Source: DASZPL01 sp035550315 (GTDB taxonomy: Bacteria > Actinomycetota > Actinomycetes > JAFAQI01). From it: a DNA stretch of 14,757 bases. The position numbers and the translations under genes are program-made. Within the stretch, counting starts at the first letter, position 1. Every line of letters starts with the position of its first letter. Under the pieces are notes generated by a model that was given only the letters and a program-made list of their open reading frames with translations, had not been told where the DNA came from and ran no database searches. Below, piece after piece: positions 6,717-14,080 of the stretch. The DNA lies in the NCBI GenBank assembly GCA_035550315.1, contig DASZPL010000174.1, forward strand, positions 1 to 14,757. The letters run 5' to 3'.

Positions 6717-7988
6717 ATGACCGTCGACGACCGGTTCGGAAAGTCAATCGAGGAGATGCGCGGCGAGCGTCCGCTCGGCACGCGCAGCAAGATCGTCACG
6801 GGCCCGGTCTCGGACTGGGCGACCGACTTCTCGCACCTCGAGCCGGAGTGGGCCGCGGATCCCTACCCGATCCAGGACCGGCTGCGGCAGACCTGTCCGA
6901 TCGCGCACACCGACCGGTTCGGGGGCGGCTGGCTGCCGACCCGCTACGAGGATGTCGCGGCGGTCGCTCACGACACGGAGCGGTTCTCGTCCCGCACCGT
7001 CATCATGGGCAACTTCCGGCCACCGCACGACGTCGCACCGATGGGAGTGACGCCACCGATCTCGTCGGATCCGCCGTTCCACCACGACGCGCGCAAGCTG
7101 CTGTTGCCGGCGTTCACCAAGTCGTCGATCTCGCGGCTCGAGCCGGCCACCCGGGCGTTCTGCCACTCGCTCATCGACGGCTTAGACGGGCGCGACCTCG
7201 TCGACGCGGCGGCGGAGTACGCCCAGCACATCCCGATGCGGGTGATCGCCGACATGCTCGGGTTCCCGCCCGAGGACGGCCCGCATTTCCGGGAGTTCGT
7301 CGAGAACGCGCTCGAGGGGATCAACCTGCCGCCGGAGGAGCGCATCGCCCGGATGGGCAAGCTCTTCGACTACCTGCTCGTGCAGATCCGCGACCATCTA
7401 GAACGGCCTCGCGATGACCTCACGACGTACCTGATCAACGCCGAGCTGTACGGCCAGAAGCTCGACGCCTGGCATGTCGCCGGCACCATGGGACTGCTGC
7501 TGGTCGCCGGCATCGACACCACGTGGAGTGCGATCGGCGCCTCGCTCTGGCACCTCGCGAAGACGCCCGCCGACCGCAACCTGCTGGTCGCCGAGCCGGA
7601 CCTGGTGACGACCGCCATGGAGGAGTTCCTGCGCGGCTTCGCCCCGGTCACGATGGCCCGACTCGTGAAGCAGGACATGCACTGGAACGGCGTCGACATG
7701 AAGGCCGACGACTGGGTCCTGCTGTCATTCCCGGCGGCCAACCGGGACCCGGCGCAGTTCGAGCGCGCCGACGAGATCGTGATCGACCGGAAGGTGAACC
7801 GGCACGCCGCCTTCGGGCTGGGCATTCACCGTTGCGTCGGTTCGCACCTGGCCCGGATGGAGTTGCGGGTGGCCCTCGAGGTGTGGCTCGAGCGGATCCC
7901 GGAGTTCAGTTTGGCGGATCCCGATGCCGTCACCTGGTCGGCGGGACAGGTCCGCGGCCCGCGCAACTTGCCGCTCCACATCGGCTGA
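6717..7988 (+). CDS. Cytochrome P450 monooxygenase
   Basis: A soluble class I bacterial P450 of 423 residues that hydroxylates or otherwise oxidises a hydrophobic substrate with O2 and two electrons. Seen in order: the I-helix oxygen-activation motif AGIDTT at 264-269, the K-helix ExxR as E303-F-L-R306, and the haem loop FGLGIHRCVG at 366-375 with axial Cys373, followed by the L-helix SHLARMELR. All catalytic residues are present. There is no N-terminal membrane anchor. It is the last gene of the tetR-ferredoxin-P450 unit and lies across from two acyl-CoA dehydrogenases. This resembles P450 steps that begin degradation of sterol side chains or terpenoids, but I cannot assign a CYP family or substrate. 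Confidence 0.95.
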   Translation: MTVDDRFGKSIEEMRGERPLGTRSKIVTGPVSDWATDFSHLEPEWAADPYPIQDRLRQTCPIAHTDRFGGGWLPTRYEDVAAVAHDTERFSSRTVIMGNFRPPHDVAPMGVTPPISSDPPFHHDARKLLLPAFTKSSISRLEPATRAFCHSLIDGLDGRDLVDAAAEYAQHIPMRVIADMLGFPPEDGPHFREFVENALEGINLPPEERIARMGKLFDYLLVQIRDHLERPRDDLTTYLINAELYGQKLDAWHVAGTMGLLLVAGIDTTWSAIGASLWHLAKTPADRNLLVAEPDLVTTAMEEFLRGFAPVTMARLVKQDMHWNGVDMKADDWVLLSFPAANRDPAQFERADEIVIDRKVNRHAAFGLGIHRCVGSHLARMELRVALEVWLERIPEFSLADPDAVTWSAGQVRGPRNLPLHIG

Positions 7989-8014
7989 CCGAGATCGACC
8001 AACCGCGACACCGG

Positions 8015-8185
8015 CTACGAGTGCCGGGCCTCGTCCGCCCGCCGTTGCCGCTCGGCGAGCCGGCGCAAGAAGCGGCGCTCCCGGCGGCTCGGCCGGTGCT
8101 CGACCGGCCGCGGGCTGGTGCCTACGCCCCGCGCCGGCGCCAAGAAGATCGGCATCGACGGGACGTGTTCGACGGCCATGACCAT
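8015..8185 (-). CDS. Small arginine-rich hypothetical protein
   Basis: A 56-residue reading frame in the gap between the P450 and carboxyltransferase genes; a second ATG two codons in (8179) would give 54 residues. Only three of the last 54 sense codons end in A or T, as expected of a real gene in this GC-rich DNA, whereas the mirror frame on the plus strand has about 13. The N-terminus is mixed (EHVPSMPIFLAPARG); the C-terminal half is a highly basic, probably helical stretch, RRERRFLRRLAERQRRADEA. That could bind nucleic acid or a partner protein. A weak AGCGGG precedes the first ATG by six bases. It is convergent with the P450 gene (26 bases apart) and divergent from the carboxyltransferase. 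I do not recognise the family, and no function can be given. Confidence 0.5.
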   Translation of the reverse strand: MVMAVEHVPSMPIFLAPARGVGTSPRPVEHRPSRRERRFLRRLAERQRRADEARHS

Positions 8186-8221
8186 TCGATGCCCGCTGAG
8201 CGGCCGGCCACGCGGACACCG

Positions 8222-8239
8222 CGGTGACGATTAGGTCAC
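8222..8239. promoter_or_regulatory. Inverted repeat in the divergent gap, candidate operator
   Basis: GGTGAC and GTCACC, perfect six-base arms, flank six bases. It sits 17-34 bases before the carboxyltransferase ATG and 37-54 bases before the small ORF on the other strand, so a bound regulator could affect both. No clear -10/-35 pair was found beside it. Confidence 0.35.
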
Positions 8240-8255
8240 CTGGCACGATCACGGC

Positions 8256-9809
8256 ATGCCGCCGACCGACGACGACCCGATCCGGCCCGACCTCGCCGAG
8301 GTGCAGCGCCGCCAGTCGCTGCTGCACGACGCGGCCCGGCCTGCCGCGGTCGCGAAACGACGTGACCTCGGGCGCCGCACCATCCGGGAGAACATCGACG
8401 AACTGTGTGACCCCGGCAGCTTCCGCGAGTGGGGAGGTCTGGCAATCGCCGCCCAGCGCGGCCGGCGCGACCTCGACGACCTGATCACGGCCACGCCCGC
8501 GGACGGCGTCATCACCGGTGTCGGCACGGTGGCCGGCACGCGGACCGCCGTCATCGGGTACGACGCGACCGTGCTCGCCGGCACCCAGGGAGCGACCGGC
8601 CACAAGAAGACCGACCGGATCCTCGATGTGATCGCCCGCGAGCGCCTTCCACTGGTGTTGTTCGCCGAAGGCGGCGGCGGCCGGCCGGGCGACACCGACA
8701 TCCCCTCGGTCGCCGGTCTGGACGTGCCGACGTTCACGCGGTTCGGGGCGCTGTCGGGGTTGGTGCCGCGGATCGGCATCGCGTCGGGGCGATGCTTCGC
8801 CGGCAACGCCGCGCTCTACGGCATGTGCGACGTCACCGTCGCCACCCCCGAGGCGAGCATCGGCATGGCCGGCCCGGCGATGATCGAAGGCGGCGGTCTG
8901 GGCGTCGTCGACGCCGACGACGTCGGCCCACGCGAGGTGCAGATCGGCAACGGCGTCGTCGACCTCGCGGCGGTGGACGACAGCGACGCCGTCGGCCTCG
9001 CCCGACGGGCGCTCGGCTACTTCGCCGGAACCACCGCCGACTGGACGGCAGCCGACCAGACGGAGCTGCGTGCCGTCGTCCCGGAGAACCGGCGGCGCGC
9101 CTATGACGTCCGGCACGCGTTGCGACTGCTCGCCGACGAAGAGACCGTGCTGGAGCTGCGACCGCAGTTCGCGCGCGGCATGGTGACCGCGCTCGCGCGG
9201 CTCGAAGGCCGGCCGATCGGCGTGATCGCGAACAACCCGCTGCACCTGGCCGGCGCGATCACCAGCGACTGCGCGGACAAGGCCGCCCGGTTCTTACAAC
9301 TGTGCGACGCCCACGACCTGCCGGTGCTCGCACTGTGCGACACGCCCGGCATCATGGTCGGCCCGGCCGCCGAACGCACCGCGCTGGTGCGGCACTCGGC
9401 GCGACTGTTCACCGTCGGGGCAACCCTGACCGTGCCGGTCGTCGCGGTCATCCTGCGCAAGGGCTACGGCCTCGGGGCGATGGCGATGACCGGCGGCGAT
9501 TTCCGCGCCACGTTGCTGACCGTGGCGTGGCCGACCGGCGAGATCGGCGGGATGGGCCTGGAGGGCGCGGTGCGGCTCGCGATGCGCAAGGAACTGGCCG
9601 CGATCGCGGACGATGACGAGCGGCAGCGTCACTACGACGCGCTCGTCGCGGCCGCCTACGCCCGCGGGCACGCGCTGTCGGCGGCGACGTACGACGAGCT
9701 TGACGACGTGATCGACCCGGCCGACACCCGGTCGCGGATCGCCCCGCTGCTCACCGGCTGGCAACCACCGGCACGAAGCGGCCGGCGCCGGATGGTGGAC
9801 AACTGGTGA
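8256..9809 (+). CDS. Acyl-CoA carboxylase beta-type carboxyltransferase
   Basis: This 517-residue protein has the double crotonase-like carboxyltransferase fold and should move carboxyl from biotin to an acyl-CoA. The N-terminal half has GTQGATGHKKTDRI at 109-122 and an unusual glycine-rich loop AEGGGGRPG at 137-145 where propionyl-CoA carboxylases have SGGAR. The C-terminal half has DKAARFLQLCDAHDLP (341-356), CDTPGIMVG (361-369), RKGYGLGAMAMTGG (401-414) and WPTGEIGGMG (425-434). Locally GYGLGAMAMTG resembles the beta subunit of methylcrotonyl-CoA carboxylase more than the GGAYDVM of propionyl-CoA carboxylase. No biotin carboxylase or carrier gene is present in the window. The ATG has no Shine-Dalgarno site, so the start is less certain than the rest. 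A role in the neighbouring catabolic pathway is possible but unproven. Confidence 0.9.
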   Translation: MPPTDDDPIRPDLAEVQRRQSLLHDAARPAAVAKRRDLGRRTIRENIDELCDPGSFREWGGLAIAAQRGRRDLDDLITATPADGVITGVGTVAGTRTAVIGYDATVLAGTQGATGHKKTDRILDVIARERLPLVLFAEGGGGRPGDTDIPSVAGLDVPTFTRFGALSGLVPRIGIASGRCFAGNAALYGMCDVTVATPEASIGMAGPAMIEGGGLGVVDADDVGPREVQIGNGVVDLAAVDDSDAVGLARRALGYFAGTTADWTAADQTELRAVVPENRRRAYDVRHALRLLADEETVLELRPQFARGMVTALARLEGRPIGVIANNPLHLAGAITSDCADKAARFLQLCDAHDLPVLALCDTPGIMVGPAAERTALVRHSARLFTVGATLTVPVVAVILRKGYGLGAMAMTGGDFRATLLTVAWPTGEIGGMGLEGAVRLAMRKELAAIADDDERQRHYDALVAAAYARGHALSAATYDELDDVIDPADTRSRIAPLLTGWQPPARSGRRRMVDNW

Positions 9810-9831
9810 CCACAGGGGTATCGCCGTCAGC

Positions 9832-10740
9832 ATGAGAGCACGCGCCGCCGCCGCCGGATGTGTCCTCGCGCTCGCCGCTGCGGCCGGGTGCGGCGCCACA
9901 GGTTCGGGCGCGACCACTTCGACGTCGTCGGTGCGGCGCGCCGGCACCACGCCACACCATGTAGCCCACCGGCCGGCCAGACATCACCTGCCGAGACCCG
10001 CGCATGTGGTGATCGCGATCATGGAGAACCACGCGGCCGCCCAGATCATCGGCAGCTCGGCGGCGCCGTACATCGACCATTTGGCGCGCACCGGCGCGTC
10101 GTTCAGCAACTCGTTCGCCATCACGCATCCCAGCGAGCCGAACTACCTGGCGCTGTTCTCCGGATCGACGCACGGCGTGACCGACGACTCCTGCCCGCTC
10201 ACCTTCTCGGGGCCGAACCTCGCGGCGCAGCTGCGCGCCGCCGGGAAGTCGTTCGCCGGGTATTCCGACGGCCTGCCGAGCACGGGTTACACCGGCTGCA
10301 GCGCCGGCGAGTACGCCCGCAAGCACGTGCCGTGGACCGACTTTCGCGGCCTGCCCGGCGCCGTCAACCAGCCAGCTGCGGCGTTTCCGGACCACTACCG
10401 GAAGCTACCGACGCTGTCCTTCGTCATCCCGAACCTGCTGCATGACATGCACGACGGCACGGTGACTCAAGGCGACACCTGGCTGCGCCAGCACCTCGGT
10501 CGCTACGTCCAATGGGCGCGCCGTCACAACAGCCTGCTGGTGCTCACCTGGGACGAGGACGACACCAGCCACGACAACCGGATTCCCACGATCATCACCG
10601 GGGCGGCCGTGCGCCCCGGCAGCTATGCCGAGCACGTCACGCACTACCGGGTGCTCCGCACCCTCGAAGCACTGGAGCGGCTCCACCCGATCGGCGCCGC
10701 CCGGCAAACCCAGCCGATCGAGAACATCTGGCGTCCCTGA
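9832..10740 (+). CDS. Exported phosphoesterase / acid phosphatase (phospholipase C-like superfamily)
   Basis: A 302-residue exported protein. The N-terminus has two arginines, a hydrophobic stretch to residue 19 and a Cys20 in AAAGC, which looks like a lipobox although the -3 residue is Ala rather than Leu. A Ser/Thr/His-rich linker follows to about residue 55. The catalytic domain shows VVIAIMENH at 59-67, THPSEPNYLALFSG at 98-111 (metal site and probable Ser101 or Thr98 nucleophile), NLLHDMHDG at 201-209 and LTWDEDD at 238-244 with NRIP. This order fits the phosphoesterase family containing phospholipase C and AcpA-like acid phosphatases. Cys121 and Cys156 could form a disulfide outside the cell. 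It starts 22 bases after the carboxyltransferase, so it may share its transcript, but no functional link is evident. Substrate unknown. Confidence 0.85.
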   Translation: MRARAAAAGCVLALAAAAGCGATGSGATTSTSSVRRAGTTPHHVAHRPARHHLPRPAHVVIAIMENHAAAQIIGSSAAPYIDHLARTGASFSNSFAITHPSEPNYLALFSGSTHGVTDDSCPLTFSGPNLAAQLRAAGKSFAGYSDGLPSTGYTGCSAGEYARKHVPWTDFRGLPGAVNQPAAAFPDHYRKLPTLSFVIPNLLHDMHDGTVTQGDTWLRQHLGRYVQWARRHNSLLVLTWDEDDTSHDNRIPTIITGAAVRPGSYAEHVTHYRVLRTLEALERLHPIGAARQTQPIENIWRP

Positions 10741-10918
10741 CCGGCGGGGATGCCGCGTCGCCGCCAGATCCGGCTGACCACTCCGCAAACCAATCGTCAC
10801 CGGAATGCGTTGCCATTTATGGGTTTTCGGGGCTGCCCGCTCGGTTAAGCCGACACACGTCCGCCCTCGCGCGGCCTCGTTCTTTGTCCATTCACCCCAG
10901 ACCGGAACCCAGTTCCCC
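10741..10918. other. 178-base intergenic leader of the polysaccharide operon
   Basis: This gap is richer in A/T than its surroundings around 10808-10830 and 10881-10893. A TTGCCA at 10810-10815 could be a -35 element, but no good -10 lies at the right distance. An imperfect inverted repeat TCGG-TTAAG-CCGA lies at 10841-10853. There is no T-run terminator for the phosphatase gene and no open frame with gene-like codon use. The operon promoter probably lies here, but I cannot place it. Confidence 0.3.
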
Positions 10919-11773
10919 ATGCTCCTGGACATCGTGATCCCTGCCCACAACGAAGAGGGCCGGATCGACGCCACGCTCGCTGCCTATCGCGCGGTGTGCA
11001 CGGCGCCCGGAACCCGGTTCGTCGTCGCCTTGGACGACTGTTCTGACCACACCCGAGACATCGTGGACCGACACGCCGGCACCGACAACCGGGTCGTCGC
11101 CCGGGACTACCCGAAGCTCGGCAAGGGCGGCGTCATCATGGAGAGCTTTCGCGCCAGCGATGCGGACCTGCTCGCCTTCGTCGACGCCGACTGCGCCACC
11201 CCGCCGGCCGAGCTGCTGCGGCTCGTCGAGGTGACGGAGGCGGGTCAGACCGACGGCGCGATCGCGGCGCGCTGGCATCCCAGCGCGGTGCTGCCCGGCC
11301 ATCGGCAACGACCGCTGCGTCGCCGCACCGCGAGCCAGCTGTTTGCCATCGCGGTCCGGCGGCTGTTCGGGCTGCCGTACTCCGACACCCAGTGCGGCGC
11401 GAAGGTGCTGCGCCGCCGGCTGGTCGACCGGGTGGTGCCGTTGCTGTCGAGCCGCGATCTGGTCTTCGATGTCGACCTGCTGTTCACCGCCCGTCGCCTC
11501 GGCTTCCGGATCGCGGAGGTGCCGACGGTGTGGGTCGACCGGCCCGGTTCACGGATCGCGGTCGGGCAGGACAGCCGCCGGATGGCGGCGTCGCTGCTGC
11601 GGCTGTGGCTGCATCACCGGGTGCTGCCGGTCACACCGGCCGGTGACCTGCCGGCGTACCCATCGGAGCCGACGACGGTGGCCGGGCTGATCCCACCGCC
11701 GCAGGCCAAGCGCAAGTCGTTGATCGCGCCGATCCCCCGCTGGCGGGAGGACCGTGACCGTGTCCCTCACTGA
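10919..11773 (+). CDS. GT2 family glycosyltransferase (Alg5/DPM-like)
   Basis: A 284-residue GT-A enzyme that probably transfers a sugar from a nucleotide donor to a polyprenyl phosphate or glycan acceptor at the inner face of the membrane. The fold begins at once: LDIVIPAHNEE at 3-13, VVALDDCSD at 35-43, KLGKGGVI at 66-73, and the metal-binding DAD at 89-91 in FVDADCATP. Further family marks are SDTQCGAKVL (155-164) and VFDVDLLFTARRLGF (182-196), typical of dolichyl-phosphate glucosyltransferase relatives. There are no membrane segments. The frame opens at 10805 but residues before the ATG at 10919 do not resemble the family. No strong ribosome site precedes it. It heads a four-gene overlapping operon. 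Confidence 0.9.
   Translation: MLLDIVIPAHNEEGRIDATLAAYRAVCTAPGTRFVVALDDCSDHTRDIVDRHAGTDNRVVARDYPKLGKGGVIMESFRASDADLLAFVDADCATPPAELLRLVEVTEAGQTDGAIAARWHPSAVLPGHRQRPLRRRTASQLFAIAVRRLFGLPYSDTQCGAKVLRRRLVDRVVPLLSSRDLVFDVDLLFTARRLGFRIAEVPTVWVDRPGSRIAVGQDSRRMAASLLRLWLHHRVLPVTPAGDLPAYPSEPTTVAGLIPPPQAKRKSLIAPIPRWREDRDRVPH
11745..11750 (+). promoter_or_regulatory. Shine-Dalgarno site for the GT4 gene
   Basis: GGGAGG inside the end of the GT2 gene. It lies three bases before the GTG at 11754 and nine before a second GTG at 11760, so either codon may be used; the second has the better spacing. Confidence 0.55.
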
Positions 11774-12950
11774 GTCGATCCCGGACGTCACGCTGGTCGC
11801 GCCGTATCCCCGTGTGGGCACCCGTCACGGCGGCACCAGCGGCGTCGCGTCCTACACCGCGAACCTGGCGCACGCGCTCGCCGACCTCGGCACCCGCGTG
11901 ACGGTCGTGAGCACGTACGACGACGGTGCACCGGAACGCGAGCTCGACGGCGCCGTGACGGTGCAGCGGGTGTTCCGCCCGGGTGCTCGCGCTTTGCCGA
12001 CCGCGTTTGATGCGGCGCGGCAGACCCGGGCACCGGTCATTCATCTGCAGCACGAGCTGTTTTTGTACGGCGGCGGCAACGCGCTACCGGGACTGCTCGG
12101 TTCGCTGGGTGCCATCCGGTTGCCTGGCAACGGCCGACCCAAGTCGGTCGTCACCATGCACCAGGTCGTCGACCCCCGGCAGGTCGACCGGTCGTTCACC
12201 CGACTGCACCGGATCCGGCTGCCCGCCCCGGCCGCCCGGCTGGCGGTGACCGGCGTGCAGCGCTCGATCGACGCGCTCGCCGACCGGGTGATCGTGCATG
12301 AGCCGCGCTTCAGCGCACAGCTGTCGCGCGCGGTGCAGCTCCCTCACGGCATCGAGCCCGCCGCCGACTTGGAGCGAGGGCAGGCGCGCGCAGCGCTCGG
12401 CATCGACCCCGACGAGTTCATCGCCCTCTGCTTCGGCTTCCTGGCGCCGTACAAGGGCATCGAGCAGGCCGGGGATGCGGCGCGGCTCGCCGGACCCGGC
12501 GTGCGCCTGGTGGTGGCGGGCGGCCCGCACCCGCGACTGAAGGACCGGCACAACTATGCCGCCGCGCTGCGACGTGCCTACGGCGGGCACGCCCGGTTCA
12601 CCGGCTTCGTGACCGACCTCGACGTCGTCCGCTGGTTTCGCGCGGCCGACGTCGTGCTGCTCCCCTACCCGGCACCGCACGCCAGCAGCGGCGCCCTGGC
12701 GCTCGCCCTGGCCTACGGCGTGCCGGTGCTCGCGTCGACGGCGCTGGTCGAGACCTGCGGGCTGCCAGCTGCGGCCGGCTACGACTCGACCGAGGAGCTC
12801 GCGGGTCGGCTGGTCGCCCTGCTGGGTGACATGGCCGAACGACGCGCCCTCGCCGAAGCCCTGTCGCCGGTGGCCGAGGGCCGCTCCTGGCCGGCCGTCG
12901 CTCGCCAGCACCAGCGGCTGTACGACGAAGTCCGGAGCCGACTCCGATGA
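11754..12950 (+). CDS. GT4 family glycosyltransferase (GT-B fold)
   Basis: A retaining-type GT-B glycosyltransferase of about 398 residues, cytoplasmic or peripheral to the membrane, acting in surface glycan assembly. The acceptor half has GGTSGVASYTANLAHAL at 26-42 and VIHLQHELFLYGGG at 95-108. The donor half has FGFLAPYKGIEQA at 227-239, with the phosphate-binding Lys234, then FTGFV at 282-286. The usual E-x7-E donor motif is not present: His309 and Leu317 occupy those positions in PHASSGALALALAYG. The family has members with this serine-rich variant, so activity is still likely. The start codon overlaps the GT2 gene by 20 bases (14 if the GTG at 11760 is used), and the stop overlaps the next gene in ATGA. 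Sugar donor and linkage unknown. Confidence 0.9.
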   Translation: MTVSLTESIPDVTLVAPYPRVGTRHGGTSGVASYTANLAHALADLGTRVTVVSTYDDGAPERELDGAVTVQRVFRPGARALPTAFDAARQTRAPVIHLQHELFLYGGGNALPGLLGSLGAIRLPGNGRPKSVVTMHQVVDPRQVDRSFTRLHRIRLPAPAARLAVTGVQRSIDALADRVIVHEPRFSAQLSRAVQLPHGIEPAADLERGQARAALGIDPDEFIALCFGFLAPYKGIEQAGDAARLAGPGVRLVVAGGPHPRLKDRHNYAAALRRAYGGHARFTGFVTDLDVVRWFRAADVVLLPYPAPHASSGALALALAYGVPVLASTALVETCGLPAAAGYDSTEELAGRLVALLGDMAERRALAEALSPVAEGRSWPAVARQHQRLYDEVRSRLR

Positions 12951-14080
12951 GGCGCACCGCCGACGCCGGCCCGGTCCTGCTGGCCGGCGCATTCGGGCAA
13001 CGCAACCCGGGTGACGAGGCGCTGCTGACCGCGTTTCACCGGGCGCTGCCGGACATGGAGCTGATCGTCGCCAGCAGCGACCCAGCCCAGACCAGCTGGC
13101 GCCACGGGCTGGCGAGCATCGACTCGCGGTCGCCGGTCGCGGTGGCACGGACGGTCAATGCCTGCCGGGCGGTCGTGTTCGCCGGCGGCACCGTGTTCAA
13201 GGCGCTGCCGCCGGCCAGCGGTCGTCGTAGCCACGAGCTGCTGCGCAACGGCGTCGCGCTCGCCGGGCTGGCACGGGTACGCGGCGCGACGGTCTCACTC
13301 GTCGGGGTCGGTGTGGGCGACCTGGCACCGCCGGGCTGTCGGCCGCTGGCGCGGCAGCTCGCCCGCACCGCCGACCTGCTGATCCTGCGAGACACCGAGT
13401 CGGCGAGCCGGCTGGTCGACATCGGCGTCGCGCCGCCGCTGCGGGTCGGCGCGGACCCGGCGTGGACCTTGCTCGAGCTGGCGCCCGACGCGACGCCGCG
13501 TACGCCGCAGGATCGCGTCGCCGTCGTACTCAGTCGCTGGACGACCGGCCCGGACACCCTCGCGCCACTCGCCGCCGCGCTACGGCCGCTGATCGCTGAC
13601 GGGCTGCGGGTCGAGCTGCATCCGTGGCAGCTCGGTGGACCGGGCGTCGACGACGGCGACCTCACGGCCGAGCTGGCGTCACTACTGGCGGGCGACGCGA
13701 CGGTCGTCGCGCCGCCCGCCGACCTGCTCGCCGCGGCCGAACGGTTCCGCGGCGCCCGGCTGGTCGTCACCGCCCGATTCCACGCGCTGGTCGCCGCCGC
13801 CGCGGTCGGCACGCCGAGCCTGGCGCTGACGGCCCACGAACCGAAGTCGGCCGCCCTCGCCGCCCGGCTCGGGCAGCCGGCGGTGCGCGTGCATGCCGAC
13901 CCGCAGCGGCTGACCGACCAGGTTCGCGACGCGCTGACGGCCGCGCCGGCGTCCGCGGCCGGCGTCCGAGCCGAAGTCGCCGCCGCCGATGAGGCCTTCG
14001 GCCTGCTGCGGCTGGTGCTGACCGGCGGGAGCGTCCCGGCCGAGGAGATCAGCGGCCTCCGACTCGAGCCGGTCGCATGA
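12947..14080 (+). CDS. Polysaccharide pyruvyl transferase family protein (CsaB-like)
   Basis: The CsaB family transfers pyruvate from phosphoenolpyruvate as a ketal onto a sugar of a cell-surface glycan. This 377-residue protein shows the family pattern: AFGQRNPGDEALL at 15-27 (family FGNxGDEA), VVFAGGTVFK at 76-85 (family GGG/GGx loop), LVGVGVGDL at 118-126, ILRDTESASRLVDIGV at 146-161, GADPAWTL at 168-175 and TARFHALVAAAAVGTP at 275-290 (family RxHAL). The basic RFHAL segment corresponds to the phosphoenolpyruvate-binding region. It starts at the ATGA overlap with the GT4 stop and ends at another ATGA overlap with the flippase. Position between glycosyltransferases and a flippase supports modification of a lipid-linked repeat unit before export. 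Some family members have other acceptors, so the pyruvyl product is inferred. Confidence 0.87.
   Translation: MRRTADAGPVLLAGAFGQRNPGDEALLTAFHRALPDMELIVASSDPAQTSWRHGLASIDSRSPVAVARTVNACRAVVFAGGTVFKALPPASGRRSHELLRNGVALAGLARVRGATVSLVGVGVGDLAPPGCRPLARQLARTADLLILRDTESASRLVDIGVAPPLRVGADPAWTLLELAPDATPRTPQDRVAVVLSRWTTGPDTLAPLAAALRPLIADGLRVELHPWQLGGPGVDDGDLTAELASLLAGDATVVAPPADLLAAAERFRGARLVVTARFHALVAAAAVGTPSLALTAHEPKSAALAARLGQPAVRVHADPQRLTDQVRDALTAAPASAAGVRAEVAAADEAFGLLRLVLTGGSVPAEEISGLRLEPVA

Noticed and set aside
7725..9245. 506-codon minus-strand open frame across the P450-carboxyltransferase region
   Set aside because: It runs antisense through two well-supported genes, has shadow-type composition and no recognisable domain. 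The small ORF at 8015-8185 is in a different frame.
10828..10839. CGGG-GCTG-CCCG hairpin as terminator or riboswitch stem
   Set aside because: A four-base stem with no T-run and no match to a riboswitch I recognise.
12084..13148. 354-codon minus-strand open frame
   Set aside because: It is antisense to the GT4 and pyruvyl transferase genes, which carry clear motifs and overlapping start/stop junctions; the frame is a GC-rich artefact.
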